A stretch of DNA of 64,000 bases from Cloeon dipterum (taxonomy: Eukaryota > Arthropoda > Insecta > Ephemeroptera > Baetidae), in NCBI RefSeq assembly GCF_949628265.1, contig NC_088787.1, positions 18,776,501 through 18,840,500 of the forward strand, written 5' to 3'. The notes under the pieces were generated by a model. The model was not told the origin of the DNA, searched no databases, and was given only the letters and a program-made list of their open reading frames with translations. Below are positions 34,441 through 49,288 of the stretch, in pieces. Every line of letters begins with the position of its first letter. Within the stretch, counting starts at the first letter, position 1. A program made the position numbers and the translations under genes.

Positions 34441-37400
34441 CATGTGTGCCTAACAATACGAACCAACAGCTTAGTTTAATGTTTATTTTTAACGAAATGA
34501 CCGCTCACAATCAGGGATGTAAGGATTAAACCTGACAAAAGACAGATTTAGTTACCACTATCCGTATTCTCTGCGCGCACACAATAACTTAACGAATTCT
34601 TAAAGGATATATAACAATTGCAAAATAAATGTGCAGCAGCCAAAACAAAAAAGAAAAGAAAAATAATTCTGGAAGTTTTCTTTGTTTGCTAAGCTAAAAA
34701 AGAATTCGTGAGAAAATGTTGACAGCCGGACTTACCAGCCGGATTACGCCAGGATGTTTTAATACTATTAACATTGTCTGGAAATTGATAGATGCAATGC
34801 CAACCATGAGAAATTCTTCGGGAAAATTTCGGTCAACACAAGGTTTGAGTGGTGCCCATTTTGTATTTCTCTAGATTTATTTTAGTCTTGCGGTCAATAT
34901 CAGTTTGTCTTTCTGGACCTTGTTGAATTTTGAAATATATGAAGGTCAAACCCATTTCAAACTTTTGAGATAGAGTCACTCACGACTGGATTGCTAAATC
35001 CTGATCGGTGAAATGTATACAAATTATACATATTTTGATCGTAATTTTTTTTGAAAGTTTTATGATAAACATTTTTGCCAGGGTGATGTATTAGGCGATT
35101 GATATGAGCTTTGGATGCTGTAATGTTGGGAGCACAAAAACGAGTTTTAGAAAGGAAACGGTCAGCGAAGAGACAAACCAGAATATTTTTTAAATAGCCT
35201 CTTCAGACGATTAAGGTTTGAAGCGGGATAAATGATTACATTAAATTATTTTGGGCGTCCTATGAATAATAAATAATAAATGACTTTGGATAATTCACGT
35301 GTCAAACCTTTTTTCTCCATTAGATGCGAGGGATGGAGTTTGTGTGTTTGGTGTGTGTGCCCTCTTTTGTTATTGAAATCAGCGGCTCATCGGGGGTGAC
35401 TTGGGGTGTCACAAACATGAGGGGGCGAAAGGGCATTATTACTCGGCGATCCTTTGTGACTCGCGTGGGATAATCTTATCGGCAATCACAATCTTGATGC
35501 GTTTAATTCCGCGCAGTGTTATTTTCTATTCCCTCCTCTCTTGGTGCATGACAACGACAACCGAATCAGTCCCTCGCCCGCCCCGTCGAGGAAAATTATT
35601 CCATTGGTTTGTAAGGTGGCGTAATTGTTTTCATTTGCATTTGAATTTCACTGCTTTAGCCCTCAGAGCATAGGGAAATCCAATTTAACTGTTCCGTCGC
35701 TATGAAGATGGAGGGCTTGTATTTTTCTAGATAGATATAAAAGAAAACACAAGGGTTTTTGTGGCGTCCGCGCAACTTTGAACATATAATCGAAATTTGT
35801 GTAAGTTTTGGAACATAATCAATGATTTTTTGGCCAAATTTGCTGAATTTTTGTTTGGTTCATTCATCAACACTTCCAGGTTGCAAAAAATCTTAAAATT
35901 ATCAAAAGGTGTCTTCAAACGCAAACGACCCTTCAAAGAAAAGTAATAGAAGAGTTGCTAGCCAACCAATATTCGAAGAAAACGGTACTCCTAAAAGAAC
36001 TGTTCACGCAAACTAGCATAATAATATATTGTTGTTGCGAACTACTGCTGGAAGAGAAACAATTTCCCAAGGCGACTATGGCGGCAGCGATTAGTAAGTG
36101 CGATAATGCTGTCACACACAAGTAAAAACACAATCCGGTTATCAAAAGCGTGTGATCGCACGGCTTGCAACAATGCCAGGTAATCAGGTTAAAGCAGCTC
36201 TCGTCAAATCAGCCCACCCGCATTGTTACCTATCTCGGTACAAAACACACACACACTACTCTTTTCTGATTTTATTATTATCACACACACACCGCGCGCG
36301 TATCGGCGGCTCGCATCTGGATTGTGATATCCAGCAGCAGCAGCAGCCGCCGCAGCATCTGGGGACCCGGAGGACTCTGAATTCTCCCCGTTTCTTTTAA
36401 TGCGTGCCTCGGAAAAGAATGCCGGGTCTTGATTGGCCCGTTATCTTGATGGGACATCTCGCCCGCCGGGACCCACAGAGTGAGTGAGTCGAGAGAGTTA
36501 TACTCCACCGCGAACACGTGTCTTTTCTCCCTTTGTCGTTGGGCACTTGAATGCGAGGAATCAAATTTTATTGTCTCTAATCGGTGGACATTAACAAATT
36601 GATTCCCCACGTCTCACGACCCTCGCTCCTTTCGTTCAAGTTTCTGTGAAATATGTACGCGGTGACATCAACTATTTTTCCCAAGGGGGAGAGCACAAAC
36701 GCTTCTGCCAAATCTTATAAAAATAGTTTTCAACCGAGTTAGAAGTTTCTTTTAAAATTTTAGAGTGAATATGCTGTGATTATTTTTTTATTTATATTAC
36801 ATTATATATTTTATATTTATAGGTTAGTAGACGCTTTTGTTTTTTGAGTCATAAAATTTTTCTTGAATTCATCTTGTATAATTTTATAACTTTAATTTTA
36901 ACAGTGCAGTGAAAATGCCGTATCCAGTTGATAACTTTATATATTTACCTCAGCAAAGATGCAGCCTTTTTTATTCATACCAAAAGGCTATACATTCTTT
37001 GAATTAATTTTAAATAAAAAATATAGTATTGTTATATCCTGATTTGGCTATTTACTATGTTAATGGTCTATCACGAACGGGCATCAGTGGTTTTCGGAAA
37101 CACACACACAGTTTTATTTTTCCATACAACTTCCCCGAGTAAGCGCAGATGCTGTCAATAATTCAATTTGTCTATCACTTTATTAATATTATTGTGTGTT
37201 GGCCAGCACAATGCACGCTGCTCATCAGCGAGCACGTGCTCTTGCCAACCGCGAGGGTGCTGGAAGCGAAAACCAGCTGCCCCCGAGTTTTTATTCACCA
37301 TGGATGGTCGCTCAGGATTAAGAGTAATGAGACTTAATGCGGGCAGGTGATGTTTAAAGCCCCTTTCACTCTCTTTGCGAGGCCTGCGAGATACCATATA

Positions 37401-38044
37401 CACCACGCTTCACGCTTCCTTCTCCGCGGCGGTCCTTGAGAGGGACGAAATTTAAATAATAATATAATTAAAGGTCTCTTGGCGTCAGCACATTTGCTCT
37501 CTTCGTTTCACCACGCAATGGGCACGACTGAACATAGGTATGGATATAAAAACAATATCAAACATTTACATCGTCAACACCCATTGGAGGAGTTTTATCA
37601 AAGAATAATATTTTCGAGGCAACACCCAAAAATAAAGGCGTTCCTTTGAATCGGGAGTGAATATATAAGAGACAGTTTTTTTTCACCGGAATCAAGAAAG
37701 CTGCGTGTTAAGGTGGTGGAAATATTTTGACGAGCCATCGCACGCCTTTTTCGACATGCACACGCAGTCAGTAAAGGCCACACATCTCATTTATCGGTAA
37801 AAACTTCAAAGCGAGGAGCAAAAATCGCTCTGGAAGGTGACAAGGAAAAAGCTTTTACCTCTGAAATGGTATAAATGTGTGCGTTTGTGTACAAAGAAAG
37901 ATAAATTGAATCGCGCTGGGGACTGAATTGCGATGATGGATCTTCGAAAACGCGCGCACCTGACAGTGACTCGGCTTATTTTTGAGCCTCCTCCAAGCTT
38001 AATGCTGAGTTTGTAACAATGTGTCAATGTTTATTGCATACATA

Positions 38045-38046
<2 letters not shown>

Positions 38047-38083
<37 letters not shown>
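38047..38083. repeat. (TA)n microsatellite
   Basis: About 18 uninterrupted TA units in AT-rich intergenic DNA. Confidence 0.95.
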
Positions 38084-38084
<1 letters not shown>

Positions 38085-39400
38085 CCAGTTCATTCTTTTA
38101 TAGTTCTCAAAGCGAAGTAAATGGAGTAAATGCTTAATTAAAAGTTAATCGTCTTTTTAAAATTTTTACACAAATGTATCGCTGATCATACAGTCACGGC
38201 TATTGGAATAACGGGACGGGAGATCCTTACAAACTCTATACCAAGCATAGGGGGGCACTTTTTTCCCTAAACTATTTTCGCTGAGTTTGAAGACAAATAT
38301 TTCATACCATTGTGCGGTCTCTCGCGGCAAAGAAAACGCAAAACACGAAACGCGCGAGTGTTAAGGTTAGAATTTTGAACTTCAGAGAGAATAATATTTG
38401 GATCGCTCGTTATTTCCGCTACATGTGCGCGCCGCTCGCGTTTATTGACGCCGCCAATTCATGCGTGTGCCCTCGGTTTGTGTAATATATAGTAGAGAGA
38501 GAGAGCGCGCGCGCGTTTATAAAATATCCTCTCGTCGACAGAGATTTATTTGTAAACAGATCAAAGCCTGTTGCGTCAGTAGAAGCACAGGCGGCGGCTA
38601 CTTCTAACAGAAACCAACGTTTTCACCTCAAATTCGCCAGATCCAAAGATAAATAATGTGAATCACAAATTCTTTCTTGCCAATCGAGTGAGGAGCATGT
38701 TCAGGCCGTTAAATTATAATGCCTATATTGCCATGAATTATTCTTTCAGTTCACTATACCAACTTTAAATATTAATGTATAGTGTTCGTCTAAATTTGAA
38801 ATTTTTATTTTTACGAGGTGTTTGATGGGAAAATAAATCTTAAAAATAATGCTACTTGCCTTATATTTATTCAATAAACTCGTTGACGGGTTAAATTTAA
38901 ATTTTAAAGCAATTTTTTATTTTAAAAATTTACAGAAATATAAATAGGCTGCATTTTATGGCAGATCAAACATTTTACATACAAAATTGTCTCATCAATT
39001 CCACGCTTACTTGTTGTTTGGTAAAATAAGTCTTGAAATTTCAATATTCATTTAGAAAAGATCCCACCAAATTTTCAGTCTCACACATGAATTTACCAAT
39101 AAAATTTCATTTTGAAAAGTCATTGGCATTTCAGAAAAATCTTTAACAAATTCGCAGAAATAAGTCTCCTTTTTTCCCTTTGCTTTGACTGCAGGAAACA
39201 CAAATAAATAACCAAAAAGAGCCCACGCTCGGTTGTCAACGCGAGAAGAAAGAGAGAAAAAATAAAGAAGAAAAAGAGATGTTTCTTTTAGTGGAGTTTG
39301 AGTGGCTGGCAAATGTCTGCAATATTTATACGATCACCCCGCCAAGAATAAGGAAATCCTAGCAACTTGGTGTCGCCGCAGGGGGTGGGTGCTTTTACTT

Positions 39401-39402
<2 letters not shown>

Positions 39403-39446
<44 letters not shown>
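39403..39446. repeat. (TC)n microsatellite in a GC-richer island
   Basis: About 22 CT units. A shorter GA tract of opposite sense lies at about 39723-39742 in the same island, so the two could pair or both act as GAGA-factor sites. Confidence 0.9.
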
Positions 39447-39449
<3 letters not shown>

Positions 39450-41093
39450 TCTCCAGCCCCTCCAAGATGGCGCAATCGAGAGGGTGAAGCAGCCGCCGGG
39501 GCGAGTGAGTGACGGGGTGTGTGTGTGCGTAGCGTGGCCAGGTTGCCATGGAGACCAACCCCTGGCGTATAATATACAACACACACACACTGCCCTTGGC
39601 TGCGCGCTGATAATAATTTCTTTCGGGGTGTGTGGCGGGCGAGTGCGGTCTCGTGAAGGGCACATGCACAATTTGTGCCCATTCACTCCGATGATTATGA
39701 TGATGATTGCGTCAGGGCAGGAAAGAGAGAGAGAGAGAGAGACGCTGCGAAATTAACCCGAGCAGCGGGGCACCTCGTTTCTTCCACTCAGGCTCTTTAA
39801 TCCATTCAGTGAAAATAGTACATATAATGCGTGTTGCTACTCCTCATTTCCCGCACGCTTGTTTGCCTTGGTGTCCGACAGCACTTGGTGAATTAGCAAC
39901 ATGAATAGGGTTTATTTTGTGAAGGATTTTATTGTTGGATAAAAAATTGCTGTCGAGAACTGATGTTTTCGTTTGTTATTTTTTAAGATTACAAGTCCAA
40001 TCAATTTCAACAAATTGTCGGCTGGTGCTCACTCCCAAAGAAAACTAATAGTAGGATTCGACATTTTAGTTTTTGGCAAAATTATAGAAATTGTGTAGTA
40101 TACAACGAGTAAATAGGAATCACCAGGGGAACATTTCTGAATCGACGTAGTTTGTAAGTTACAAGTCTCCGAAAAAAATTCCTCGTGGGATTTAACATAG
40201 GACATGATTCATTAAAACATAATTGTAAAAGGCCAGTTTTTATTCAACCGTGATGATATTTTGTACAGGTAGATTCGAAAATTTTCCATCACCGTACACT
40301 ACACGGTTCACATTAAGAATTGCGATACAATTCAATGGTTTCGTCAAAAAGTAAACCATCGAATCCTAAGACTTTCCTTGTCAGCTGCTTTTAAAGCTTT
40401 TTGATTTTATTCTCTTATTCTTCCAACAAGTCATATACAGTTAAAAATTATATAAAATAATAAAACCTTAAAACATCTGAATCACAAAAACTACGTAGGG
40501 AATGGGCTGCAGACACTAGCATTGCTAATACTAAAACGATTTGATGCCATACCACGCCACGCTGAGCAAACAAAAATAATTACAACACAATTTATTCTTA
40601 CAAAATCAACTTTGCAAAGATATAAATTTATAATAAATTAAATTTTCTTTAACTAAAAAACTTCTTTGATTAACTACTTTTAACTGTGTTATTTTTAATG
40701 ATGCATTTGATGTGATTATAAATTGTGAAAGTAATATGAAACTATTGCAAGTCAAAAAATTTTTATTTCATAATATGTAGCTGAAATTAGGCAATCTAAT
40801 TAAATTGAAGTGAATACTTTAAAGTAACACACATAAACTCAATTCTTGTGCAATAATATAATAACAATTTTAACTGAATAATCTAAATTTATTTGATCGT
40901 AATTGTCAAACAAATTTACAAACTCTATATTCCTATATATACGTGCAAGTCAATACACTCAGATATTTTCCTTCAATCTCTGCTCTGCCCATGCCACAAC
41001 ACCGCGTCTGTTGTTGTGTTTGGCGATTGATAATAATGGCCGCGCGCCCATCGGAATCCAATAATCAATCACACTCACCTGGCTGATGTGGCG

Positions 41094-41178
41094 TTTATAA
41101 ATCAGCCCGCACTCGCAGACAGTCAGCGCGAGCAGATCATGATGACTCCGCTCGGATTTGAGCTCAGGAATTTACATG
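41094..41178 (+). promoter_or_regulatory. Candidate core promoter with short first coding exon
   Basis: TTTATAAAT at 41094-41102 is followed about 28 bp later by AGTCAGC, an arthropod initiator-like word. ATGATGACTCCG starts at 41139 and encodes MMTPLGFELRNLH up to a donor G|GTAATA at 41179. The spacing is right for a real start site, but no downstream exon was found, so the exon part is speculative. Confidence 0.3.
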
Positions 41179-44100
41179 GTAATAGTATCGATCGAGCTAG
41201 ATTACAGGCCCGCGCGTATACATATGCGTGTGTGTAGTTATATTCCAGCACTCGGGCGTGTGTCTGCTTTGTATCGCTCGTTTGCTCTCTGAAAAATTGT
41301 TGTATACGCGCCAGGCCGTATATACATTATAGGAGTGAATAATTCACTTGATTCGATTGTAAGGAGTAGGGAGAGGATGAGCTGGCAAATTTTGGTCACA
41401 CGTAAATTTGTCGTTCAGCACCTCTACATACAAATTCACGGTGTATGTGCAATTATAAATTTGAACAATTCTCGGTATTTTCTTGAAAAGGGAGTGTAAT
41501 ACATATGCAAGTTGAGTATTGAGTTTTTGCTCTGCTGCAGAGGTCAGATCAGCCAGTCGACAGTAAAAGCGGTGACCCTGAGAGCATCATACAACAATAA
41601 TCAGTCACATCTCGAGAGCAATAAAACATCTCGGACAGAAATGAGCGAGAGGGGCCTCTTCTTGCTGCCCGCAGACGTCTGTCCCGGCGTCCGTCGCTTT
41701 ATGACGGGCTCCAAGCCTCTCATTTGATGGATGTGGCCCCATTCATCATGCCCACACTCGGCCGGCCGCAGCCAAACGAATTCATTATTATCCTCGGCAT
41801 TTTTGCCATTCTCAATCTAGGGAGAGCAAAATACACAATGTAATAATCCTTTGTCGAGAGATAGAGGAGAAGACACACCGCTCTCTTGATTTCGTGAGTG
41901 TAAAAAGTGTGGCAGAAAATTGCTTGTCAAGCATAAAGATGGAATATTTTCCAGTCAAAATACCCATTTATTGTCAATAGATCTATTTTCTTCCTAATTT
42001 ATGGACAGTTTTTTCTTGTCAAAATAAAAAAGAAGTGTTTCCAGGAGGTTTTTAAGAACCTTATGAATTGTATAGGGTTATTTCAATGTTTCCTCTGATT
42101 TTTTTAACCGAGAAGAAATTGAGAGTTATTTATTGTTACTGGTTGTGATGCATCCCTTCCGGTTGGAATTCTTTTCACCAACAAACGTAACGTTTTTTTG
42201 CAAAAATATATTATTTTTTTCATTAAAATTTTCACAAAATAAATCAAAATACCCCCTCCTTAAATTTCGACACAATAAAAGGAAAAATATGCCCCTGAGC
42301 GTACTAAATAGTAGTAGAGATAAAACTAAGAGTAACTCTTTCATGATAAATTAAAGTTGATATATTCTAGCAGGCATTGTCATCGCAAAATCTCGAATTC
42401 TGACCACCAGTTATGCAAAAGCAGCACACGATTTGACTCGTCTTGACCTCCCTTTTGGTGCAGTTGTAATATCCCCATTTCTCACAGTATAAATTAAATT
42501 TTTGCAATTAATAATGGAATGGATAGGTAATTAAGTTGATTAGAAGGCAGCAATAAGAGGACAAACTCAATACTTGTGCTATGATTTGTGAACATCCATG
42601 GCGAACAGATGTATCAAAATAACACAACTGACTGGAATAACACAATAGAATTTTTGCTGTGGCTTGGTCCGATTTTTATTATTTTATACACTACTTGTAA
42701 TCATAAGATTCAATCGACTTTCTCATGAAAGGAACTATGTATAAGTTTCTTATTAAAGCAAAGCTGTACAGAAAAATTGTGAAACATCCTCTGCTTCATC
42801 ATTTCTTGAAATAATGCTCTCTAAATACTGGGAAAGATCTTACAATGTCCTAGCTAGATTGCCGTATAAATTTGCGAGAAAATTGACTCAAAAGTTTGCA
42901 AGCGGTGAGCACTGTCTGCCTTTTAAAGAATCAGGATTTATATCACCAGGAGGGACATTGCCTCATAATTAAAAAAGATTTATCGTGACTATAGGAATCC
43001 TAATCAAGTGAAAAAACCTGTTTAATTATTCAAGTTAATTAGGCAAAATCGGAAGTTCACCATCGCAAATTGTAGAAGATAAACTATTGCTAAGTTCTCA
43101 CCTTTAATTGGCTACTCCTTTGGCATATATTGATTTAATCATTTGCAAGATTTGAATTTTACTTGAGAAAAATATTAACTTTTTTAAATATGTCATTTGA
43201 ATTTACTTTATAAATCACTCAAAAGAACTTATTTTTCGAATAAATTCTCCGAGACTGCAACACGGACTGCAGAAGTGTCGAGCGCGTTGCCTAATTCGCC
43301 TACAGATTTATAGCCAATGTCCCGTGGTTCCAAGCGTCTCGCACGAGACGTTTAATTTGTTTTCCCGAAATGGATTTCCTACACTCCCAGAAACACGTCT
43401 GTTGATTCGCAGAAATATCCACACAAGCTGAAGGAGCGAAAATGAGTGTGCGCGCCGAGGAATTCCAGTTAAATGGCGAGTCCATTTTTGCACATAAGTC
43501 AAAAGGCTGGCTGCCGAGGAGTGCGGGGAGAGGGCATAATTCATACGTGATAAACATTAGCCGAGTTACTCTCGCAGGCTTGGTGTGTACGCGAGCAATT
43601 TCTATCGGCCCCATGCGGCGAAGAAAGACATCGGGGCAATATAATGCGACTAACTAACTAACACGCGGGCCAGCGGAATAAAAATTTATAAACGGAGCAT
43701 CGCACATTGGCTTGGCTCTGTGTTGTTGCTTTTTGGCTGCGTGTTTGAACTCGGCTTCATAATTCATTTGCTTTTATGGACGTTGTTGCTGGAGCAGCTC
43801 CACGCTCGCCACTCTTCCACTTATTTCAGAGCTGTGAATAATGACATTTTACAAAGTTTGCCTACTGGGTTTTCTAAATTAAAGTAATTTAAATTCTAAT
43901 CTAATTTTTATCGGTGTTCAATGACTCGATACAGAAAAGATATAGTACAGCTTTTACGAATGGCAGACCCGGAAAAACATCGACCCTAAACACTCAATTC
44001 AAAATATCTCGAAACTGTAAAAAATGAGTATCGTCAATTTTTTATATGTTGTTACCATGGACATGAGGCACATTTTGACTATTTTTAATTTCAAAAATTT

Positions 44101-47100
44101 TATGTACTTGGTTATGTGGGATTTTTTCGAAAAGTTAGATCCCAATTTAGTGACCTTGACATTTGACCTACGAAGTTGGTCATCTTCGGAAAGTTGTTGG
44201 GCGTCAAATCATAACAAATTTTTGTTACTATCTCAAACAGAGTCCAAGTTACAGATCGGCGAAAATATCACCTTTTTAAAAAATTTCATACTTTGAACCG
44301 CTGAAAATTAGGCAATTTTTGGAATTTTGACCTAATATTGCATTAGGTCTCCAAGGGCAACATTTCCACCGAATTTCATCAAGATCTGAAGACCACGTAT
44401 CATAGGGGGTGTCATTATAATTAGAACATTGAAGAAAAAAAACACCAATGAATATTTTTTTTAAATATGACGATAATATTTGATGCAGCAAAATTATTTA
44501 TCGAAAATATTTTAAAGTAACAAATGTTTATTCTTAGCTAATTATCACATTTTTACTACTGCAAGAAATAAAAAAATGTTATTAAATATAAATTAAAATC
44601 TCTCTCTCTCTCTCTCCCGCAGTAGTGAAAAGGGTTGGGCTATTACTACAGGACGAAAAATATTATTTTTAGAACAGTGCGCGCGCATTAAAAGTTTTAT
44701 GAAAGGAGCGAAGCAGTCGCAACAGTCACCGTCTTATTATATATTTATTCACGCGCTCCGGCCGTGTGTTTTATTGCGAATCCAGCACTCAACACGTCTC
44801 CTCCGCTGCTGCAGTCCGAGAGGCAATAAATCTCAAGGAATGCATGCGCAGCGGCAATAAAAGCGAGTGCAATTTCCCCTGCTCATTTCGTATGCATGCA
44901 AAAATTTTAATATTTCTTCTGGAAACCACTCGAATGGATTTTCCACGCTGTCACCTGGATTATGAATTAATTGCACTCTTGCATCACGCCTTACAACAAC
45001 CACAGTGATAAATTCTAATTTTTAAATCATTAATTATCATCGCTGTAGCTCTTGCATAACTTTTTGAACACCTTATGCACATTTCAAGTAAGCGTTGATG
45101 GAAAATTGAGTGTTCTGATTCGACAACTTGTTTTCTATTTTTCAATTGACCCTGGTTTAATGGGCTTTCAAAAAAACCCAGATAAATCCGAATTTCAAAC
45201 TTGATGGCAAATTTATTTCAACTCTTATCTCATTCTTTTTATGAATAATTGCATCCTGGGTGGAAAATGAGATTGCTCTCTCGAAAGATAATTTCGGAAT
45301 AACCGGAAACTCACCAAACTATTCTATAGAAATTTAATTTTCTAAATTGAGCAATTTATGAAAAAAAGACGAGCTTATTTCCCATTACAGAGGAGCTCAT
45401 TCCCCTCTGATTAATCCCATTCAGACATATGACGCAAAACTCAATTACGCTCTTTTCATCTGCGGCCATCACTCATTTCCTCGTGCTGCGGCGCATCGCA
45501 TGATACGTATATATATTTGTGTTTATTATTATTTTACTTAACCGTCGCTCAAGTTCAAAATCCCCTGTGCAGCGCACCACTCGTGAAATTCGTGTTGACA
45601 CGATTTGATACAAGCGATTTCTCATTCATCCTGTTTTCGCTTTCATTCATGAATCGCTGCTGGTTGTCACATCGCGTTTGAGCTGCTGCTCCAGAGACCC
45701 CAGCAGTGGGCCTGGCCCCCGCCGAGAGCGCCTCTTTTTGCACAGCGGCAACGCATTCCTCTTTCCTCTTCAACGCCACGCTCATTTGCATTTGGAATTA
45801 TTGTTTGGTCATTTGGCTCATATCACCCTAGATTTTTATGAGGCACGGACTTCTTTATTACATCCGATTAAGTTAAAATTTTTGTGCATTCATCTGAGGG
45901 AGTTGATATCAATATTATGACAATTTCAAGTTCCGAGTAAATGTGGAAATAGCTGATATTTCTAGCTCGCTAATCATTCATATTGAAGATTTAGTTTGCC
46001 TAAATGGACATGATAACCACATTTCTCTTGATAGTTATTTATGCCGACAATTTTCTTCTACTGTATGACACTTGATTTTTAGCACAAAAAGTACAATTTA
46101 ATTTAAATAAAGATTGCTGTGAATTGCTGTAAAATGCTCTTGACTCTAAATATTTAAGCGAAACATCAATCGAAATTACCAGTAAAAATAAATTAAAAGT
46201 GAATTTAATTTTTAGCTTTCATTTTATTATTACTGCAGAATAACGCACCTTTCAAAAAAAGAGGTCAATCTCTACGGTTTCCGTCAGTGGGGTGCGAACG
46301 CAATAAATTAGCGGGCCACCGGTGAAAATGGGAGACGTGTCATCCGCGGCCTGGTGCGAAAAAGATGCTGCGTGTGTTGCATCAACAAGGGAGGATGTGT
46401 GAGCGCGAGAGGAAAGAAGGGCGCATTATTGCATTCCCTGCAAACATCTGCCGCTATTTAAGTGATAAACATTTAGTGTCAACCGCGCCGGCAATAAAAT
46501 AGCCGCGGCATTGAATTGCAGGGAGAGAGAGAGAGAGTGTGTGTGTAAATATAAATAAACGCGCGCCGGTGTGTGGTTTGACACAAAGAATCCGTGAAAG
46601 GAGCAGGCCGATTCTTCTGCGGTAGCACTTTTTATATTTATGGTCGTTGACACACAGAATGCAGCGCAGCGCAGCCGAATAAGATATCTCTCATCCTTAT
46701 TATTAGTAATATCAGTGTGGCGGAATAGAAGAGCAGCACACAAAGGACTCCAAATCCCCCAAGAACGGATCTAATGTGCCTGAGGACGCAATGAAATTTA
46801 CTCACGGTGTGATGAGAGTGAGTCTGCGCTGCGTCGAGCTCTTCTTTGACCCGAAAGCAAACTGTTTGGTATACACACTTGACCCTGTCAAGCATGCTAC
46901 TAAAGGTTTTTTTTACCTCTGTTGACAGTTTCGATTGAAAAACTGATAAATTAATTTCAAATGAAAAACGAATTTTTTTACTATTTGAAGGATTTGATTC
47001 GTCGATTAATTTTCGATTGCTTGTATGAATTGTTTCAGTAAAATAAGAATTTAAAGAAATTATTTTGTGAAAAAAAGAAGATTATTTGAAAAATTAATTT

Positions 47101-49100
47101 AACATCCGCGGAGTGGATAAGAATTTAGAAAAATAATATAGTTATAGAACAACGGAACCTAGAAGGGCTCTGCTACCAAATTGAAAACTGGAATTATTTT
47201 GATTAAGTGAAGAAAAGAAAAGAAAATTCTATTAATTCCCAAGACAAATTGCAACACTTCGCTTCACGCATAGGGGACGCTTTTTAATTAAACGTTCTAA
47301 GACACATAATTTTATGATGGACATCCATCTTTCCTTGCCTCTCGTCGTTTCCGCGCGCGTGTAATCGCACACCTGACTCCTTTTGTGCGCAAGCCAATAA
47401 ATTAACAATTTTTCCGGCAGCCAGCACCTTCTCGGCACCTTAAGCTGCTTTCTACTAATTGAATTCGGCAGGCGACAGCAGTTGGAGCAAATTTTCCGCT
47501 TGGCTCTTATGCTCTCTGCTCTCGGCGCTGACGAGAAATCAATTTTTGGTCTGCATTATCCGCCCCAAAAAAGCGTTTGGCAGGCGCGTGCGATCGATTT
47601 CAAGCTGCGGAAAACAAGAGGCGTTTTATCAGGTGTTGCATCTCGAGGCGAGCGACGCTTTTGCTGCGCTATTTTGTTTTACAATCGCTTAGGAGATACG
47701 GGCAAGCGATAAACTCGTGAACAAGAGGGTTACGTAGATAATGAGGGCTGACGCTCACAGTCAGAAATGGGATGTACATAACTTATACACCGGCTCTTTT
47801 CCGCACCTGATAAAAACTCGACACGTAAAATTACGCTCTGGTTCAAGCTGTTTCGCGGTTTTCAGGTGTTTCAACAGAAAAAAGCTGTTAGGACACTTTA
47901 CTGTGAAAAAAAAACACGATTTATTTCTTTTAAAACACCTTGGCGGTGATATCGCCTCTCGACAGGTAGAAAGAAAATTTCAGCTCTAAAATTTTGTTTT
48001 TACAAAAGTTTAGATTTGGTAATTATTATGAACATTTGAATGTTTCTAATCATTTTGAACCAAGGGATGAATTTATTTGAAAGCTTTGAGGCAAAAAAAT
48101 GAAGAAAAATAGATGATGTTTTTGTAATTTAGTATGGCGTCTTTGGAGTGCAACTAATGCAATTTGTCCATAGTCTCTTTTAAAATAAATATATAAACAA
48201 CAACAACTCAAAGAGATTTATATAGAGCCGTCCGTTTCCAAACAAGAAAAGGAGATGATCTCTTGAAACCTCCCAAGAAGCAATGCATTGTTGTTTTAAT
48301 GGCGCACGCAACCTAAAAAATCAGACAGTCGATTCCTTCTGGTAAAACCCTCTAAAATCTTTTCGAAGTCCAGCCTATTATACTCAATGCACCTTGAGCC
48401 ATGGAGAGTCATAAAATCATGGTCAATCTAAAAGTATCCCTTGCTCCAGTAAACATACAATTGGCTATGCACCGGCTGCCACATTGTGTATCGAAATTCA
48501 AATGACACCAAAGCTTAAGGGTAAGGCCCTTATGTTCTCGGGAACATCGTAAAATATTCATAAAGGAGAAACGGGAAGAACATAAAATTTAGGAAACCAA
48601 CGCATACATTTTTTGTTAGCCCTATTTCAGGGGAAAATGTCTTTGTGATCTCTAAGCAGAAGAATATATGTTTTGGCCCTCTGATTGACAACAGAGTAAC
48701 ATAGTTCGAGAGAGGGAAAATGCTTTTAGTGGATAAGCCAGAAAAATAGTTATTTCTACTATAAACATAAACAAAATTAAATTTTACACCCTTGGAAAAT
48801 TTCTACATTTTGGCGCTTTCAATTTCATTCATTTTAAAGTGCTTGCCCCACTAAACTGCACAATAAACACAATTTGTAGAGCAAGAAATTATTAAAGTAG
48901 AATGATATATAATATAGGGTAACATTTGAACGTTATTAGAATTGTAGGCTATGCATTGAGCAGTTGATCAAATTGTAACTTTTAACATTTTGGTTTATGT
49001 ATTATTTTGTGAAGAGAAATTTATTTAGTGGCGCTTGGGAAAACTCGCAATTATGTTCAATAACCAATACGGGGGCTTTGCTTAAGTTAACATTTTGCTA
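41179..49100. other. Gene-poor block with many GC-richer islands
   Basis: Islands at about 41510-41900, 43250-43830, 44620-44990, 45400-45830, 46250-46900 and 47250-47760, separated by AT-rich DNA. GCAATAAA or GCCAATAAA words recur inside or beside them (41618, 44823, 44855, 46300, 46492, 47392). 43960-44430 has the texture of an old repeat: long T/A runs with GACCTTGACATTTGACCT and CATCAAGATCTGAAG. Open frames up to about 105 codons are two-strand overlaps without domains. Confidence 0.35.
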
Positions 49101-49288
49101 ATTTACAGCTTTTGATCACATTTTCATGGCAGATTCCGATTTCTCTTGTTGAGATCTATCCAATGATGTTTGACGTTCTTTGGGGAATCTCTGTGAAAAA
49201 AATAATATTTCAAGTAAAAAGACAGTTATCACAATTTGAAGCATGCTAACTTTACAGCCACTTTCCTAAAAAAATATATAAATTGCAA
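49101..49288 (+). repeat. Dispersed repeat, copy 2
   Basis: Diverged same-strand match to 26274-26460, sharing ATTTACAGC, TTGAGATCTATCCAA, CTTTGGGGAA, ATTTCAAGTA, AGACAGT, GCATGCTAACTTTACAG and CACTTTCC in the same order and spacing. The word AGCAGTTGATC about 140 bp upstream is also shared, so the element may extend further left. Confidence 0.6.

Larger units (their letters stand above)
34441..41093. other. Gene-poor block with GC-richer islands and microsatellites
   Basis: No exon supported. GC-richer islands lie at about 35320-35680, 36200-36660 (with (CAG)5 at 36332), 37140-37440, 38300-38620 and 39330-39760. Between them are long AT-rich spacers. Islands contain CpG, GAGA/CT tracts and TATA-like words but no convincing coding exons. 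A regulatory role is inferred from composition only. Confidence 0.35.
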
